From JAVBMO01 sp031552355 (GTDB taxonomy: Bacteria; Bacteroidota; Bacteroidia; Bacteroidales; P3), in the NCBI GenBank assembly GCA_031552355.1, contig JAVBMO010000038.1, positions 1-16,472 on the forward strand: a DNA stretch of 16,472 nucleotides, read 5' to 3'. A program made the position numbers and the translations under genes. This document shows positions 1 through 8,228 of the stretch, piece by piece. Positions within the stretch are counted from its first letter, which is position 1, and each line of letters opens with the position of its first letter. Under the pieces are notes generated by a model. It had not been told where the DNA came from and ran no database searches. It was given only the letters and a program-made list of their open reading frames with translations.

Positions 1-1
1 T

Positions 2-1096
2 ATGAAACGAGTAATGGTATTAACAGGCGGAGGCGATTGTCCCGGATTAAATGCAGTGATCAGGGGCGTTGTAAAACGTGCATCCATCGAAAAAGATTGG
101 GAAGTTTTGGGGTGTATAGAATCTTTCAACGGTTTGCTGAAAGACCCTATGGAATTGGAGCTGCTTACCGAACAAAATATTCGAGGCATTTTAGGACGTG
201 GAGGCACAATTTTGCAAACGACCAATGTTGGCGGGCCTTTTGCTTGGCCTGTGAAAAATCCGGATGGAACTTGGAAAACCATTGACCGTTCCGACGAAAT
301 GATTCAAAAAATAAAAGATTTGGGGATTGACGCCGTGATTAACATCGGGGGAGATGGTTCCCAACGAATTTCAGCAGCGCTTTACGAAAAAGGTTTGAAT
401 ATTGTTGGTGTTCCCAAAACCATTGACAATGACTTATCTTATACAGATTATTCTTTTGGATTTCAGACAGCTGTGCAAATAGCCACAGATGCTCTTGACC
501 GTTTGGCTACAACAGCCATGAGCCACAACCGGACTTTTATTTTGGAAGTAATGGGGCGCGATACCGGCTGGATTGCCTTGAACACTGCTATTGCAGGTGG
601 TGCTGCCATTTGTTTGATTCCCGAAATTCCCTACGATATCAATAAAATCATAGAAAAGATAAATAGCCGCTACCGTTATGTTCACGGTTTTTGCAACATT
701 GTGATAGCCGAAGGGGCTTATCCTAAAGATGGAACCGTTGTGGGCGAAAGCCCAACCGAAGTGGGCAATCATCATGTCCGTTTGGGTGGCGTCAGCGCCA
801 AATTGACCGAAGATTTAAAAAAAATGGGCGTGGACCATGAAATACGGTTCAGTATTTTAGGGCATTTGCAAAGGGGTGGGACACCCTCTGCCAATGACCG
901 GATTTTAGCTTCTTCGTTTGGAGTAAAAGCTTTCGAAATGGTGCTGAATAAAGAATTTGGGAAAATGGCCGCCTATCAAAAAATGGAATTGGTATCTGTT
1001 CCGTTGAAGGATGTGGTTGGCTCTCAAAAGTTTATAGATCCAAACCATGAATTGGTGCGAACAGCCAAAAAATTAGGTATTTCTTTTGGCGATTAA
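2..1096 (+). CDS. pfkA: 6-phosphofructokinase, actinobacterial-like (group III) type
   Basis: Phosphorylates fructose 6-phosphate to fructose 1,6-bisphosphate in cytosolic glycolysis. The 364-residue protein opens with the nucleotide-binding glycine motif TGGGDCPGLNA (residues 8-18), then GGDGS (116-120), the catalytic segment PKTIDND (138-144, Asp142 as base), MGRDTGW (184-190) and GHLQRGG (287-293), so the fold and active site look complete. Gly119 sits where ATP-dependent enzymes have Gly104 (E. coli numbering), while Lys139 sits where ATP enzymes have Gly124 and pyrophosphate enzymes have Lys. This mixed pair is known in the group III family that includes actinobacterial ATP-PFKs; ATP use is the more likely reading, but phosphoryl donor specificity is inferred. 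The ATG lies at the window edge, so a longer start cannot be excluded. purH follows after 28 bases on the same strand, probably in one operon. Confidence 0.9.
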   Translation: MKRVMVLTGGGDCPGLNAVIRGVVKRASIEKDWEVLGCIESFNGLLKDPMELELLTEQNIRGILGRGGTILQTTNVGGPFAWPVKNPDGTWKTIDRSDEMIQKIKDLGIDAVINIGGDGSQRISAALYEKGLNIVGVPKTIDNDLSYTDYSFGFQTAVQIATDALDRLATTAMSHNRTFILEVMGRDTGWIALNTAIAGGAAICLIPEIPYDINKIIEKINSRYRYVHGFCNIVIAEGAYPKDGTVVGESPTEVGNHHVRLGGVSAKLTEDLKKMGVDHEIRFSILGHLQRGGTPSANDRILASSFGVKAFEMVLNKEFGKMAAYQKMELVSVPLKDVVGSQKFIDPNHELVRTAKKLGISFGD

Positions 1097-1124
1097 AAAT
1101 ACATTTTTGAAAATATAAAGAAAG

Positions 1125-2642
1125 ATGAAACAAATAAAAAGTGCTTTAATATCAGTTTATTATAAAGACGGTTTGGATGAAATTATCCAAAAGTTGAAAG
1201 AATTGAATGTAACCATTTATTCGACCGGCGGAACGTATGATTTCATTAAATCTCAAGGCGTGGACGCCAAAACCGTAGAATCGTTGACCGATTACCCTGC
1301 CATTTTAGGGGGGCGTGTAAAAACCCTTCATCCTAAGGTATTCGGTGGAATTTTGAACCGTCGTGAAAATGAGCAAGATCAGCAACAAATAGAGGAATAC
1401 GGCATTCCATCCATAGATTTGGTGATTGTGGATTTGTATCCTTTTGAACAAACGGTTGCTTCGGGCGCTTCACACAAAGAGATTATCGAAAAAATTGATA
1501 TAGGCGGAATTTCCTTAATCCGTGCAGCTGCAAAGAATTTCAACGATGTGGTAATTGTTCCTTCTGTGAATTACTACAAGGAATTGTTGGATTTACTTCA
1601 AACCAAAAACGGACAAACTGATTTGGAAGACAGAGAGCGTTTTGCAGCCTATGCTTTCCATGTTTCTTCGCATTACGATACGGCCATTTTCAATTATTTC
1701 AACAGAAAACAAAATTTGCCTGTTTTCAAGCAAAGCATTGAGAAATCGCAAAGCCTTCGTTATGGCGAAAATCCTCATCAAAAGGCTTCTTTTTATGGAA
1801 ATTTGGAAGGGAATTTTGCCCAACTTCATGGAAAAGAAATTTCGTACAACAATTTATTGGATATTGATGCGGCGATTGCCGTTTCTGACGATTTTCAAGA
1901 GCCGTGTTTTGCCATTTTAAAACATACGAATGTTTGTGGTTTCGCCATAGACAATGATTCTGTAAAAGCTTGGGAAAAAGCTTTGGCCGGCGACCCGATT
2001 TCTGCTTTTGGCGGCATCATCATTCATAACAGGGAAATTAATAAAGCTACGGCAGAAAAAATCAATGAACTTTTCTTTGAAGTAATTATTGCGCCATCGT
2101 ATCAGGCAGATGCTCTGGAAATATTAAAACAAAAGAAAAACCGCATTATTTTAGAACGCAAACCGGCGGAAAAACCTGCGAAATTGTTCCGCAGTTGTTT
2201 GAACGGATTGTTGTTGCAGGACCGCGATGCGCAAGATCTGCCGATGTCGGAATACAAAAGTGTTACCAAAACCACTTTAAGCAAAGAACAAGCTTTGGAT
2301 TTGGTAATGGCAAACCGTTTGGTAAAACATTCCAAATCGAATGCCATTGTTTTGGCAAAAAACGGGCAACTGTTGGGCAGCGGCGTAGGACAAACTTCTC
2401 GCGTAGATGCTTTGAAACAAGCCATTGTAAAAGCGCAAGCCTTTAAATTGGATTTGAATGGCGCAGTGATGGCTTCCGACGCATTTTTCCCTTTTGCCGA
2501 TTGTGTTGAAATTGCACATGAAGCAGGAATTACGGCAGTTATTCATCCGGGAGGTTCCTTGCGCGACCAAGATTCAGTGGACTATTGCGAAAAAAATAAT
2601 ATGGCAATGGTGGTTACCGGATTCAGGCATTTTAAGCATTAA
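1125..2642 (+). CDS. purH: Bifunctional AICAR formyltransferase / IMP cyclohydrolase
   Basis: Carries out the last two steps of de novo purine synthesis: formylation of AICAR with 10-formyl-THF, then ring closure to IMP. At 505 residues it has the usual bacterial length. The N-terminal MGS-like cyclohydrolase domain (about 1-190) contains GGRVKTLHP with Lys66, VDLYPF with Tyr105, Asp125 and Lys137, matching the cyclohydrolase active-site set. The transformylase domain begins near LRYGENPHQ (211-219) and keeps the catalytic Lys266-His267 pair in KHTNVCG. The protein ends in the family-typical GFRHFKH. An A/G-rich stretch (AAAGAAAG) precedes the ATG. It lies between pfkA and mreB with short gaps (28 and 70 bases); a purH-mreB pairing is common in Bacteroidota. 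Confidence 0.97.
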   Translation: MKQIKSALISVYYKDGLDEIIQKLKELNVTIYSTGGTYDFIKSQGVDAKTVESLTDYPAILGGRVKTLHPKVFGGILNRRENEQDQQQIEEYGIPSIDLVIVDLYPFEQTVASGASHKEIIEKIDIGGISLIRAAAKNFNDVVIVPSVNYYKELLDLLQTKNGQTDLEDRERFAAYAFHVSSHYDTAIFNYFNRKQNLPVFKQSIEKSQSLRYGENPHQKASFYGNLEGNFAQLHGKEISYNNLLDIDAAIAVSDDFQEPCFAILKHTNVCGFAIDNDSVKAWEKALAGDPISAFGGIIIHNREINKATAEKINELFFEVIIAPSYQADALEILKQKKNRIILERKPAEKPAKLFRSCLNGLLLQDRDAQDLPMSEYKSVTKTTLSKEQALDLVMANRLVKHSKSNAIVLAKNGQLLGSGVGQTSRVDALKQAIVKAQAFKLDLNGAVMASDAFFPFADCVEIAHEAGITAVIHPGGSLRDQDSVDYCEKNNMAMVVTGFRHFKH

Positions 2643-2712
2643 AAGAAAGTTTTTGTAACGAAAAATAGAATTTCACGTAAGATAGAGAATAGTAAAAAAC
2701 GCAGAAGAAAGT

Positions 2713-3735
2713 ATGGCATTATTTTCATTTTTAAATAGAGAGTTTGCATTGGACTTGGGGACGGCAAATTCCATTGTCATTCATAATGACAAAATAGTGG
2801 TTAATGAGCCTTCCATAGTGGCTGTTGACACCAGAACAAAAAAAGTAATTGCTTCGGGGAAGCGGGCAATGATGATGCATGGGAAAACGCATGAAAACAT
2901 CAAAACCATACGTCCATTGCAAGATGGAGTAATCGCCGATTTCGAAATGGCGGAATACCTTATCCGAGAGTTGATTCGCAAAGCATGTCCCAAAAATCCA
3001 TTATTTATGTCGTCTATCCGCATGGTAATTTGTATTCCTTCGGGAATTACCAATGTGGAAGAACGTGCGGTAAGGTCTTCGGCAGAACAAGCCGGGGCAA
3101 AAGAAGTCCGTTTGATTCATGAACCTATGGCAGCAGCTATTGGTATTGGCATTGAAGTGATGGAACCTTACGGGAATATGATTGTGGATATTGGTGGTGG
3201 TACGAGCGAAATTGCCGTAATTACGTTGGGAGGAATTGCTTCAAATAAATCAATCCGTATTGCCGGAGATGAATTCAATGAAGATATTCAGGAATACATG
3301 AAAAAACAGCACAATATTATTATTGGTGAACGTACGGCAGAACGCGTAAAAATTGAAATTGGCGCAGCCATTCCCGACCTTGAAAATCCACCGGAAGATT
3401 TTGCAGTTCCCGGACGAGACTTGCTTACAGGAATACCCAAAGAAATTATGGTAAATTATAAGGAAATTGCCCATGCTTTGGACAAATCCATTACCAAGAT
3501 AGAATCGGCTGTTTTGGAAGCACTTTCTCTTACACCGCCGGAATTGGCTTCAGATATCTACAATAGAGGAATTTTCTTGGTTGGAGGCGGAGCTTTGCTA
3601 AGAGGTTTGGATAAGCGGATCGCTTCAAAAACAAAACTAAAAGTTCATGTGGGCGAAGATCCTTTAACTGCCGTGGCAAGAGGAACAGCCATTGCCTTGA
3701 AAAATTTCGACAAGTTCAGTTTTTTAATAAAATAG
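2713..3735 (+). CDS. mreB: Rod shape-determining protein MreB
   Basis: Bacterial actin homologue that forms membrane-associated filaments and directs lateral peptidoglycan synthesis by the elongasome. The 340 residues span the complete actin fold: phosphate-1 loop DLGTANSIV (14-22), phosphate-2 loop DIGGGTSE (159-166) and the adenosine motif VGGGALLRGL (290-299). The N-terminus MALFSFLNRE is short and hydrophobic/amphipathic, as expected for membrane contact. The ATG is preceded by the purine-rich AGAAGAAAG. It is the last gene of the pfkA-purH-mreB run and is followed 34 bases later by a strong hairpin. In many Bacteroidota mreC, mreD, a PBP2 gene and rodA follow directly; here they do not, so MreB must work with partners encoded elsewhere. 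Confidence 0.97.
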   Translation: MALFSFLNREFALDLGTANSIVIHNDKIVVNEPSIVAVDTRTKKVIASGKRAMMMHGKTHENIKTIRPLQDGVIADFEMAEYLIRELIRKACPKNPLFMSSIRMVICIPSGITNVEERAVRSSAEQAGAKEVRLIHEPMAAAIGIGIEVMEPYGNMIVDIGGGTSEIAVITLGGIASNKSIRIAGDEFNEDIQEYMKKQHNIIIGERTAERVKIEIGAAIPDLENPPEDFAVPGRDLLTGIPKEIMVNYKEIAHALDKSITKIESAVLEALSLTPPELASDIYNRGIFLVGGGALLRGLDKRIASKTKLKVHVGEDPLTAVARGTAIALKNFDKFSFLIK

Positions 3736-3769
3736 CATAAAAAGACCTTCAAAAGGTTAATTATCTGAA

Positions 3770-3817
3770 AAAAGCGAAGAGGCTGCTGAAACGAATTCCA
3801 GCAACCTCTTCGCTTTT
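3770..3817. terminator. Bidirectional intrinsic terminator between mreB and ftsZ
   Basis: A near-perfect inverted repeat with 19-nt arms (3770-3788 and 3799-3817, one C/A mismatch) and a 10-nt loop. The stem core is GCGAAGAGG pairing with CCTCTTCGC. On the plus strand it ends in TTTT followed by AT-rich DNA; on the minus strand the stem ends in CGCTTTTTTC. Both convergent genes, mreB and ftsZ, end within about 35 bases of it, so it can stop transcription from both sides. A second, very small hairpin (ACCTT/AAGGT, 3745-3757) precedes it. Confidence 0.88.
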
Positions 3818-3835
3818 CATTTATATTATTTTATC

Positions 3836-5482
3836 TTAATCTGGTTGGTCATAGATGAAAGGATTGCCTTCTTCTACAGGTTTCTCCCCATTCAAGGTCA
3901 TACGAGAAACTTCCGATTTGCTGGAGTGTTGAGGTTCTTTCAAATCCATTCCAAATAACTTGTAAGCGGGGATTTTTTCCAACTCTTCCAAGCCTTGTGG
4001 ATTTTTCAATTTTTCGTTGATAAGCCTCATACGTTCTGCTCTTTGCTTAAGATAATCTTCTGTCGAGGTATTTTGAGCAGAAAAAGGAACTTCTACAGCA
4101 ATTTTTTCCTGTTCGTTGATTTCTATATTATTTGAAGGGATAGGTTTTTTTTCTATTATTTCAAAATGCAGTTCTTCATTTGTTTCATTTACTTCGTGAG
4201 AATTGTTAAAATCAACATGTTCTTCTGCAACAATTTTTGTTTGTGATGTTTCATTTGTAACAACAGTCTCTTGCATTTGAGAAATCAGCATAGGCTCTTC
4301 GGCTGGGTCAAAAGATTCGTGTGTTACAGTTTGAACTTGTTTTTCCGGCTCTATTCCAACTTCCATTTGTGCAATGGCCTCTTCTTCATTTTCTATCTCC
4401 AATACAAAAACATTTCCTTTCCCTTCTTGTTCAGGAGCAGGCGCTGTTACTGGTTTTACTATAGGATTTTTAATAATATTATCTCTTTTTTCAGCAATAT
4501 CAAATTCCTTTGATTCAAAGCCTGTAGCAACCAATGTAATACTTAATTTCTCGCCCAAAGATTCATCAAATCCAACACCCCAAATAACATCAACTTCGGA
4601 ATCAACTTCTTGTGAAATATAATCTGTAATATCACCCATTTCATCCATATCGACACTGCCGGAGGAAATATATAACAAAATATTTTTCGCACCCCTGATA
4701 TTGTTGTCATTCAATAAAGGTGAAGAGGTTGCCATTTCAATAGCTCTCAACGCCCTATCAGGACCTTCTGCAATACCAGATCCCATCAAAGCCACGCCGC
4801 TATCCTGCATCACTGTATTTACATCTCTAAAGTCAATAGCAACATAGGATTTTACAGTAATAATTTCTGCAATGCCTTTTGCGGCTGCAAGCAAAATGTC
4901 GTCTGCTTTTGAAAAGGCTTCGCGCAAATCCATTTTACCAAAATCGCGCAATTTATCGTTGTTAACAATCAGGATAGCATCTACATGTTTTCTCAATTCT
5001 CTGATTCCTTCTTCGGCTTGAAGCCTGCGTCTGCGCCCTTCAAAACTAAAAGGTAAAGTAACAATGGCGACTACCAGAATCTTGTTGACATCATCATCAA
5101 TTTCTACTTCTTTGGCTAATTTGGCTATAACCGGAGCTGCGCCTGTTCCTGTACCTCCGCCCATTCCGGCAGTGATAAAAAGCATTTGTGTATTGTGAAA
5201 AAGCAGCTCTTTTATTTTATCGCCCACTTCAAGGGCTCTGTCTCGAGCTACAGCAGGGATATTGCCGGCTCCTAAACCACTTTTTCCCAACTGAATTTTA
5301 ATTGGGACAGGGCTTGTATCCAATGATTTGTTATCGGTATTACAAACGATGAAATCAACGCCTTCTATTCCGGTGTTGTACATGTGATTAACAGCATTTG
5401 TACCTCCACCGCCCACGCCGATGACTTTAATGTATGATGATTGGTATTTAGGCGCTTCAAATTGTAATACACTATTTTCCAT
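3836..5482 (-). CDS. ftsZ: Cell division protein FtsZ with long acidic linker
   Basis: Tubulin-like GTPase that polymerises into the Z-ring at midcell and recruits the divisome through FtsA. Of its 548 residues, about 15-330 form the conserved core: GVGGGGTNAV (22-31), the tubulin signature GMGGGTGTGAAP (106-117), and the T7 region DFRDVNTVM (217-225). Residues about 335-490 are a Glu-rich, low-complexity linker, much longer than the roughly 50-residue linker of E. coli FtsZ. The conserved tail resumes with LEELEKIPAYK (498-508), HSSKSEVSRMTL (519-530) and the final NPFIYDQPD, resembling the Bacteroidota FtsZ end that binds FtsA. The ATG is preceded by AAGGA nine bases upstream, a good ribosome site for this phylum. 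A 163-base gap separates it from ftsA and may hold its own promoter. Confidence 0.97.
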   Translation of the reverse strand: MENSVLQFEAPKYQSSYIKVIGVGGGGTNAVNHMYNTGIEGVDFIVCNTDNKSLDTSPVPIKIQLGKSGLGAGNIPAVARDRALEVGDKIKELLFHNTQMLFITAGMGGGTGTGAAPVIAKLAKEVEIDDDVNKILVVAIVTLPFSFEGRRRRLQAEEGIRELRKHVDAILIVNNDKLRDFGKMDLREAFSKADDILLAAAKGIAEIITVKSYVAIDFRDVNTVMQDSGVALMGSGIAEGPDRALRAIEMATSSPLLNDNNIRGAKNILLYISSGSVDMDEMGDITDYISQEVDSEVDVIWGVGFDESLGEKLSITLVATGFESKEFDIAEKRDNIIKNPIVKPVTAPAPEQEGKGNVFVLEIENEEEAIAQMEVGIEPEKQVQTVTHESFDPAEEPMLISQMQETVVTNETSQTKIVAEEHVDFNNSHEVNETNEELHFEIIEKKPIPSNNIEINEQEKIAVEVPFSAQNTSTEDYLKQRAERMRLINEKLKNPQGLEELEKIPAYKLFGMDLKEPQHSSKSEVSRMTLNGEKPVEEGNPFIYDQPD

Positions 5483-5601
5483 TCTATAATTTCCTTTTTA
5501 CTGATGAAATTAAACTTGCTCTGTATCAGAAAGATTCTTTGCTTTTCTAACACATTGCAACACTTTTTTTGATTTTGTAAAATTAAACGGAAATATTTGT
5601 C

Positions 5602-5631
5602 CGAATTTAGTGCATTTCAAAGAGTTTTCAA
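5602..5631 (-). promoter_or_regulatory. Possible ftsZ promoter (Bacteroidota type)
   Basis: In the 163-base gap between ftsA and ftsZ the minus strand reads TAAATTCG (5602-5609), one mismatch from the Bacteroidota -7 consensus TAnnTTTG, with a TTG (5629-5631) 19 bases upstream, close to the usual spacing to the -33 element. This would let ftsZ be transcribed independently of ftsQA. It is a motif match only and such matches are frequent in AT-rich DNA. Confidence 0.35.
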
Positions 5632-5645
5632 CAAGTGCGTGTTAA

Positions 5646-7037
5646 TTATTCTTTAACGTCGTCATTAAAGATTTTTCCGATCCACTCCTGAAAAAAATTA
5701 TCTGTTTTATTCCCAAAAATTTTCCCTTTTGTCGATTTGGTAGTTTTATCTTCCGTTACGCCATTGGTATCTACTTCGTTGGTGTTTTTTTCGGGTTCTT
5801 TTTCTTTCGAGGGTTCTTTTATTTTCCCCAAACGGCGTTGTTCCATTTCGGTTTCTTCAATCCCATGGATTACTAAACCTATACCGGTTGCATACATCGG
5901 GTTACTCAATTCTTGTTGGGCATCGCCAGACAAATGTTCATTGGGTGTGCCTATGCGTGTATCAATTCCTGTGATAAACTCTGTCAATTGAACAGCATGT
6001 TTGATCATGGCGCCACCACCTGTTATAACTATGCCTGCAATAAGTTTACGCTCGTATCCCGAAATTTGAATTTCTCGAAAAACTTGTTCTAAAATCATGG
6101 TCATGCGTGCTTCGATAATACCAGCCAAAGTTTTCATGGAAATTTCACGAGGCGCCCTGTTTCTAAAACCGGGAATGGCAATAATATCATCTTCTTTGTT
6201 GGCAGTGGCTAAACATGAGCCATATTTTCGTTTCAAGGCCTCTGCTTGTGTTCTCATAATGGAACAGCCTTCCTTAATATCGTCTGTAATTACATTCCCG
6301 CCCATGCTGATAACAGCTGTATGACGGATAACACCATCGTGAAAAATAGCAATGTCGGTTGTCCCGCCACCGATATCAACTAAGACCACACCTGCATCTT
6401 TATCTCTGTCGTCCAAAACGGCTTCAGCGGATGCAATGGGTTCCAAAATAAGTCCGCTTACGCCTTTGTCATGACTTGTTTTTTCGAGCAAACCTACCAC
6501 CTCAAGTTCTGCAGCTCTGACACTTCTATAAATATTTCGGATATTAATGGCATGTCCGGTAATAATATGGAAGTTCCCTTCCAAACAAGCACCCGCAACA
6601 CCTACCGGTGTGGTTTTTAATACTTCACCATCAATAATATAATCTTGTGGCAACACATGGATAATTTCCTCGCCGGGTTGCAGCATTAACTTGTATTGAT
6701 CCTGCAATAAACGTTGTACATCGGCTTCGGTAACGATATCGTCCTGCCGGTTTACCATGATATTCCCACGGTTTTGCATACTTTTGATATGTTGTCCGGC
6801 AATGCCTACATAAACCTCACAAACCTGTACATTGGCTTGCTCTTCGGCCATTTCAACCGCCCGTCTTATGGATTGTGCGGTTTGCTCTATATTGATAACA
6901 ACACCTCTGCTTACACCAACAGATTCGGTTTTTCCCCAACCCAAAATTTTAATTTTTTTATTTTCGCTTCTTTGTCCTATGAAACAGGCTATTTTTGTGG
7001 TTCCAATATCTAAGCCTACAATAATTTCGTTCTCCAT
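5646..7037 (-). CDS. ftsA: Cell division protein FtsA
   Basis: Actin-like ATPase that tethers FtsZ filaments to the inner membrane and recruits later divisome proteins. The 463 residues contain the phosphate-1 loop GLDIGTTKIA (8-17), GIAGQHIKS in the 1C subdomain (78-86), the phosphate-2 loop VDIGGGTTDIA (220-230) and the adenosine motif ITGGGAMIKH (338-347). After residue about 400 comes a Lys/Glu/Thr-rich linker, then a C-terminal amphipathic segment, NFFQEWIGKIF (447-457), the expected membrane-targeting helix. Compared with family members I recall, about 13 extra residues (about 182-194) sit between the usual AxLEV and LILEP segments of domain 2A. The gene starts 10 bases after ftsQ ends, implying co-transcription and probably coupling. 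The sequence resembles flavobacterial/cytophagal FtsA more than the divergent Bacteroides form. Confidence 0.96.
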   Translation of the reverse strand: MENEIIVGLDIGTTKIACFIGQRSENKKIKILGWGKTESVGVSRGVVINIEQTAQSIRRAVEMAEEQANVQVCEVYVGIAGQHIKSMQNRGNIMVNRQDDIVTEADVQRLLQDQYKLMLQPGEEIIHVLPQDYIIDGEVLKTTPVGVAGACLEGNFHIITGHAINIRNIYRSVRAAELEVVGLLEKTSHDKGVSGLILEPIASAEAVLDDRDKDAGVVLVDIGGGTTDIAIFHDGVIRHTAVISMGGNVITDDIKEGCSIMRTQAEALKRKYGSCLATANKEDDIIAIPGFRNRAPREISMKTLAGIIEARMTMILEQVFREIQISGYERKLIAGIVITGGGAMIKHAVQLTEFITGIDTRIGTPNEHLSGDAQQELSNPMYATGIGLVIHGIEETEMEQRRLGKIKEPSKEKEPEKNTNEVDTNGVTEDKTTKSTKGKIFGNKTDNFFQEWIGKIFNDDVKE

Positions 7038-7047
7038 AATATCTTTT

Positions 7048-7842
7048 TTATTTTTTTACACAAACCACTTGATCTTTGTATTTTAGGTTGATTTTGCTGT
7101 ACAAACTCCACCCCAAATTAGAAAATCCATTCTGATACAAAGCTACTAATTTTTTGAATTTTTCGTCCAGATTTTCTGTATTACCCAACAAAATAACCTG
7201 TTCACCAATTTTTGGAATCAATTCAAATTCACCGTCATTGTTCAAATAAACTTGGTCTATTTGTGCTTTCAAAAACGGATTCTTCTCTATAAACAGTGCT
7301 AATTTATAAATGTTTGCGATTCCTGTTTTTTGGAAATCGTTATCTGTTTTCAATGATTCTAAAGAGAATGGAACTTTCCATCTCTTTTGAATGGATTGAA
7401 TATAGCCATTTGCCACCAAAACGTGGGGCGTTTGTATTTTACTTGCAAAAAAAGAAAAACCTTTATCGTCCAAAAAGAAATCTCGTTCTCCGCGTACAGA
7501 TATGCGGACAATAGGATGGCGCTGTATGGCTTTAATCACCAAATCACCGCGAAGAGTTGTAAAAGCTTCTGCATCTGCTACGAAAGGATTTTTTTCGATA
7601 ACTTTTTCTATTGCCGAAATATCGATATTTTTGATTTCAACACCTTCAGGAGTACCCAATTTCTGACAAACATCTTTGTATAGATTTTCTTTGGTAACCA
7701 AAGTATCTTTGGAAGGATAAATCATCTTGAAATCTACAGATTTGACAGGCCTTTGCCTTTGAGAAATTACAGCAAAAACAACTAAAGCCAACACAGCCAC
7801 AATGATAAATATTTTTATTGCTATTTTTAATTTTCTTCCCAT
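7048..7842 (-). CDS. ftsQ: Cell division protein FtsQ/DivIB
   Basis: Single-pass membrane protein that bridges early and late divisome proteins through a periplasmic domain. I chose the ATG at 7842 (264 residues); the frame extends to a TTG three codons upstream that is less likely. A short basic N-terminus (GRKLK) is followed by one hydrophobic helix (about 8-27) and then an extracytoplasmic region. The segment from about 34 to 105 fits the POTRA-like domain (VKSVDFKMIYPSKD, then KNPFVADAEA and VIKAIQRHPIVRI), followed by the FtsQ beta domain with FFLDDKGFSF. Sequence conservation in this family is low, so the call leans on position directly before ftsA-ftsZ, on size and on topology, and these agree. 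In Bacteroidota murC normally lies directly upstream; here there is a non-coding gap and a divergent transporter gene. Confidence 0.9.
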   Translation of the reverse strand: MGRKLKIAIKIFIIVAVLALVVFAVISQRQRPVKSVDFKMIYPSKDTLVTKENLYKDVCQKLGTPEGVEIKNIDISAIEKVIEKNPFVADAEAFTTLRGDLVIKAIQRHPIVRISVRGERDFFLDDKGFSFFASKIQTPHVLVANGYIQSIQKRWKVPFSLESLKTDNDFQKTGIANIYKLALFIEKNPFLKAQIDQVYLNNDGEFELIPKIGEQVILLGNTENLDEKFKKLVALYQNGFSNLGWSLYSKINLKYKDQVVCVKK

Positions 7843-8228
7843 ATTCAACAAAAGACTGTTAATGCCTTGATTTTCTGTTTTTCTGCTATAATTTATTTCT
7901 TTACAAATTTACACGATAATTTTGGAAAGAAGGAAACAAATTTGCAAAATATTTTTCACAAAAAACAAAATGGACACTTTTGCTAAGTGAAGTACAATAT
8001 ATTGATATAAAGTAAATTCGCTCTTTATGGATTTTAGATTATAAGATTCTGATGATAACATTTTGTAAATTGTAAAGCCAAGGGAATTTATAAAATGCCT
8101 TAATTTGTTTGGTATATATATGCTTGAGGTCATCAGTTTTATAATCAAAGTAATTCTTTATTCCACTCAAATTTCAGATTGCATCAGAGTTTTTTGAACA
8201 AATTTTGTTAGATTTCTGTTTTATTAAC
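7843..8228. other. AT-rich divergent intergenic region, ftsQ / MFS gene
   Basis: About 386 bases between the divergently oriented ftsQ and transporter genes. I see no convincing gene: the open frame on the minus strand at 7909-8148 has no recognisable family and looks like AT-rich noise. The region must contain the promoters for both directions. A small palindrome AACAAATTTTGTT (8197-8209) lies just upstream of the transporter start and could be a regulator site, but is too short to call. Confidence 0.5.
7904..7911 (-). promoter_or_regulatory. Candidate -7 box for ftsQAZ
   Basis: The minus strand reads TAAATTTG, a perfect match to TAnnTTTG, about 60 bases upstream of the ftsQ ATG. The nearest upstream TTTG (7937-7940) is 25 bases away, somewhat longer than the usual 19-21, so the -33 element is doubtful. 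This is the best candidate I see for the start of ftsQAZ transcription. Confidence 0.4.

Noticed and set aside
7843..7851. TTG start three codons upstream for ftsQ
   Set aside because: The ATG at 7842 gives the usual basic N-terminus before the membrane helix; TTG starts are rarer.
7909..8148. 79-codon open frame on the minus strand between ftsQ and the MFS gene
   Set aside because: No recognisable family, composition typical of AT-rich non-coding DNA, and it covers the region where the ftsQAZ promoter is expected.
8205..8228. TTG start eight codons upstream for the MFS transporter
   Set aside because: The ATG at 8229 gives a normal short cytoplasmic N-terminus before the first helix; the extension overlaps a small palindrome and is not family-like.
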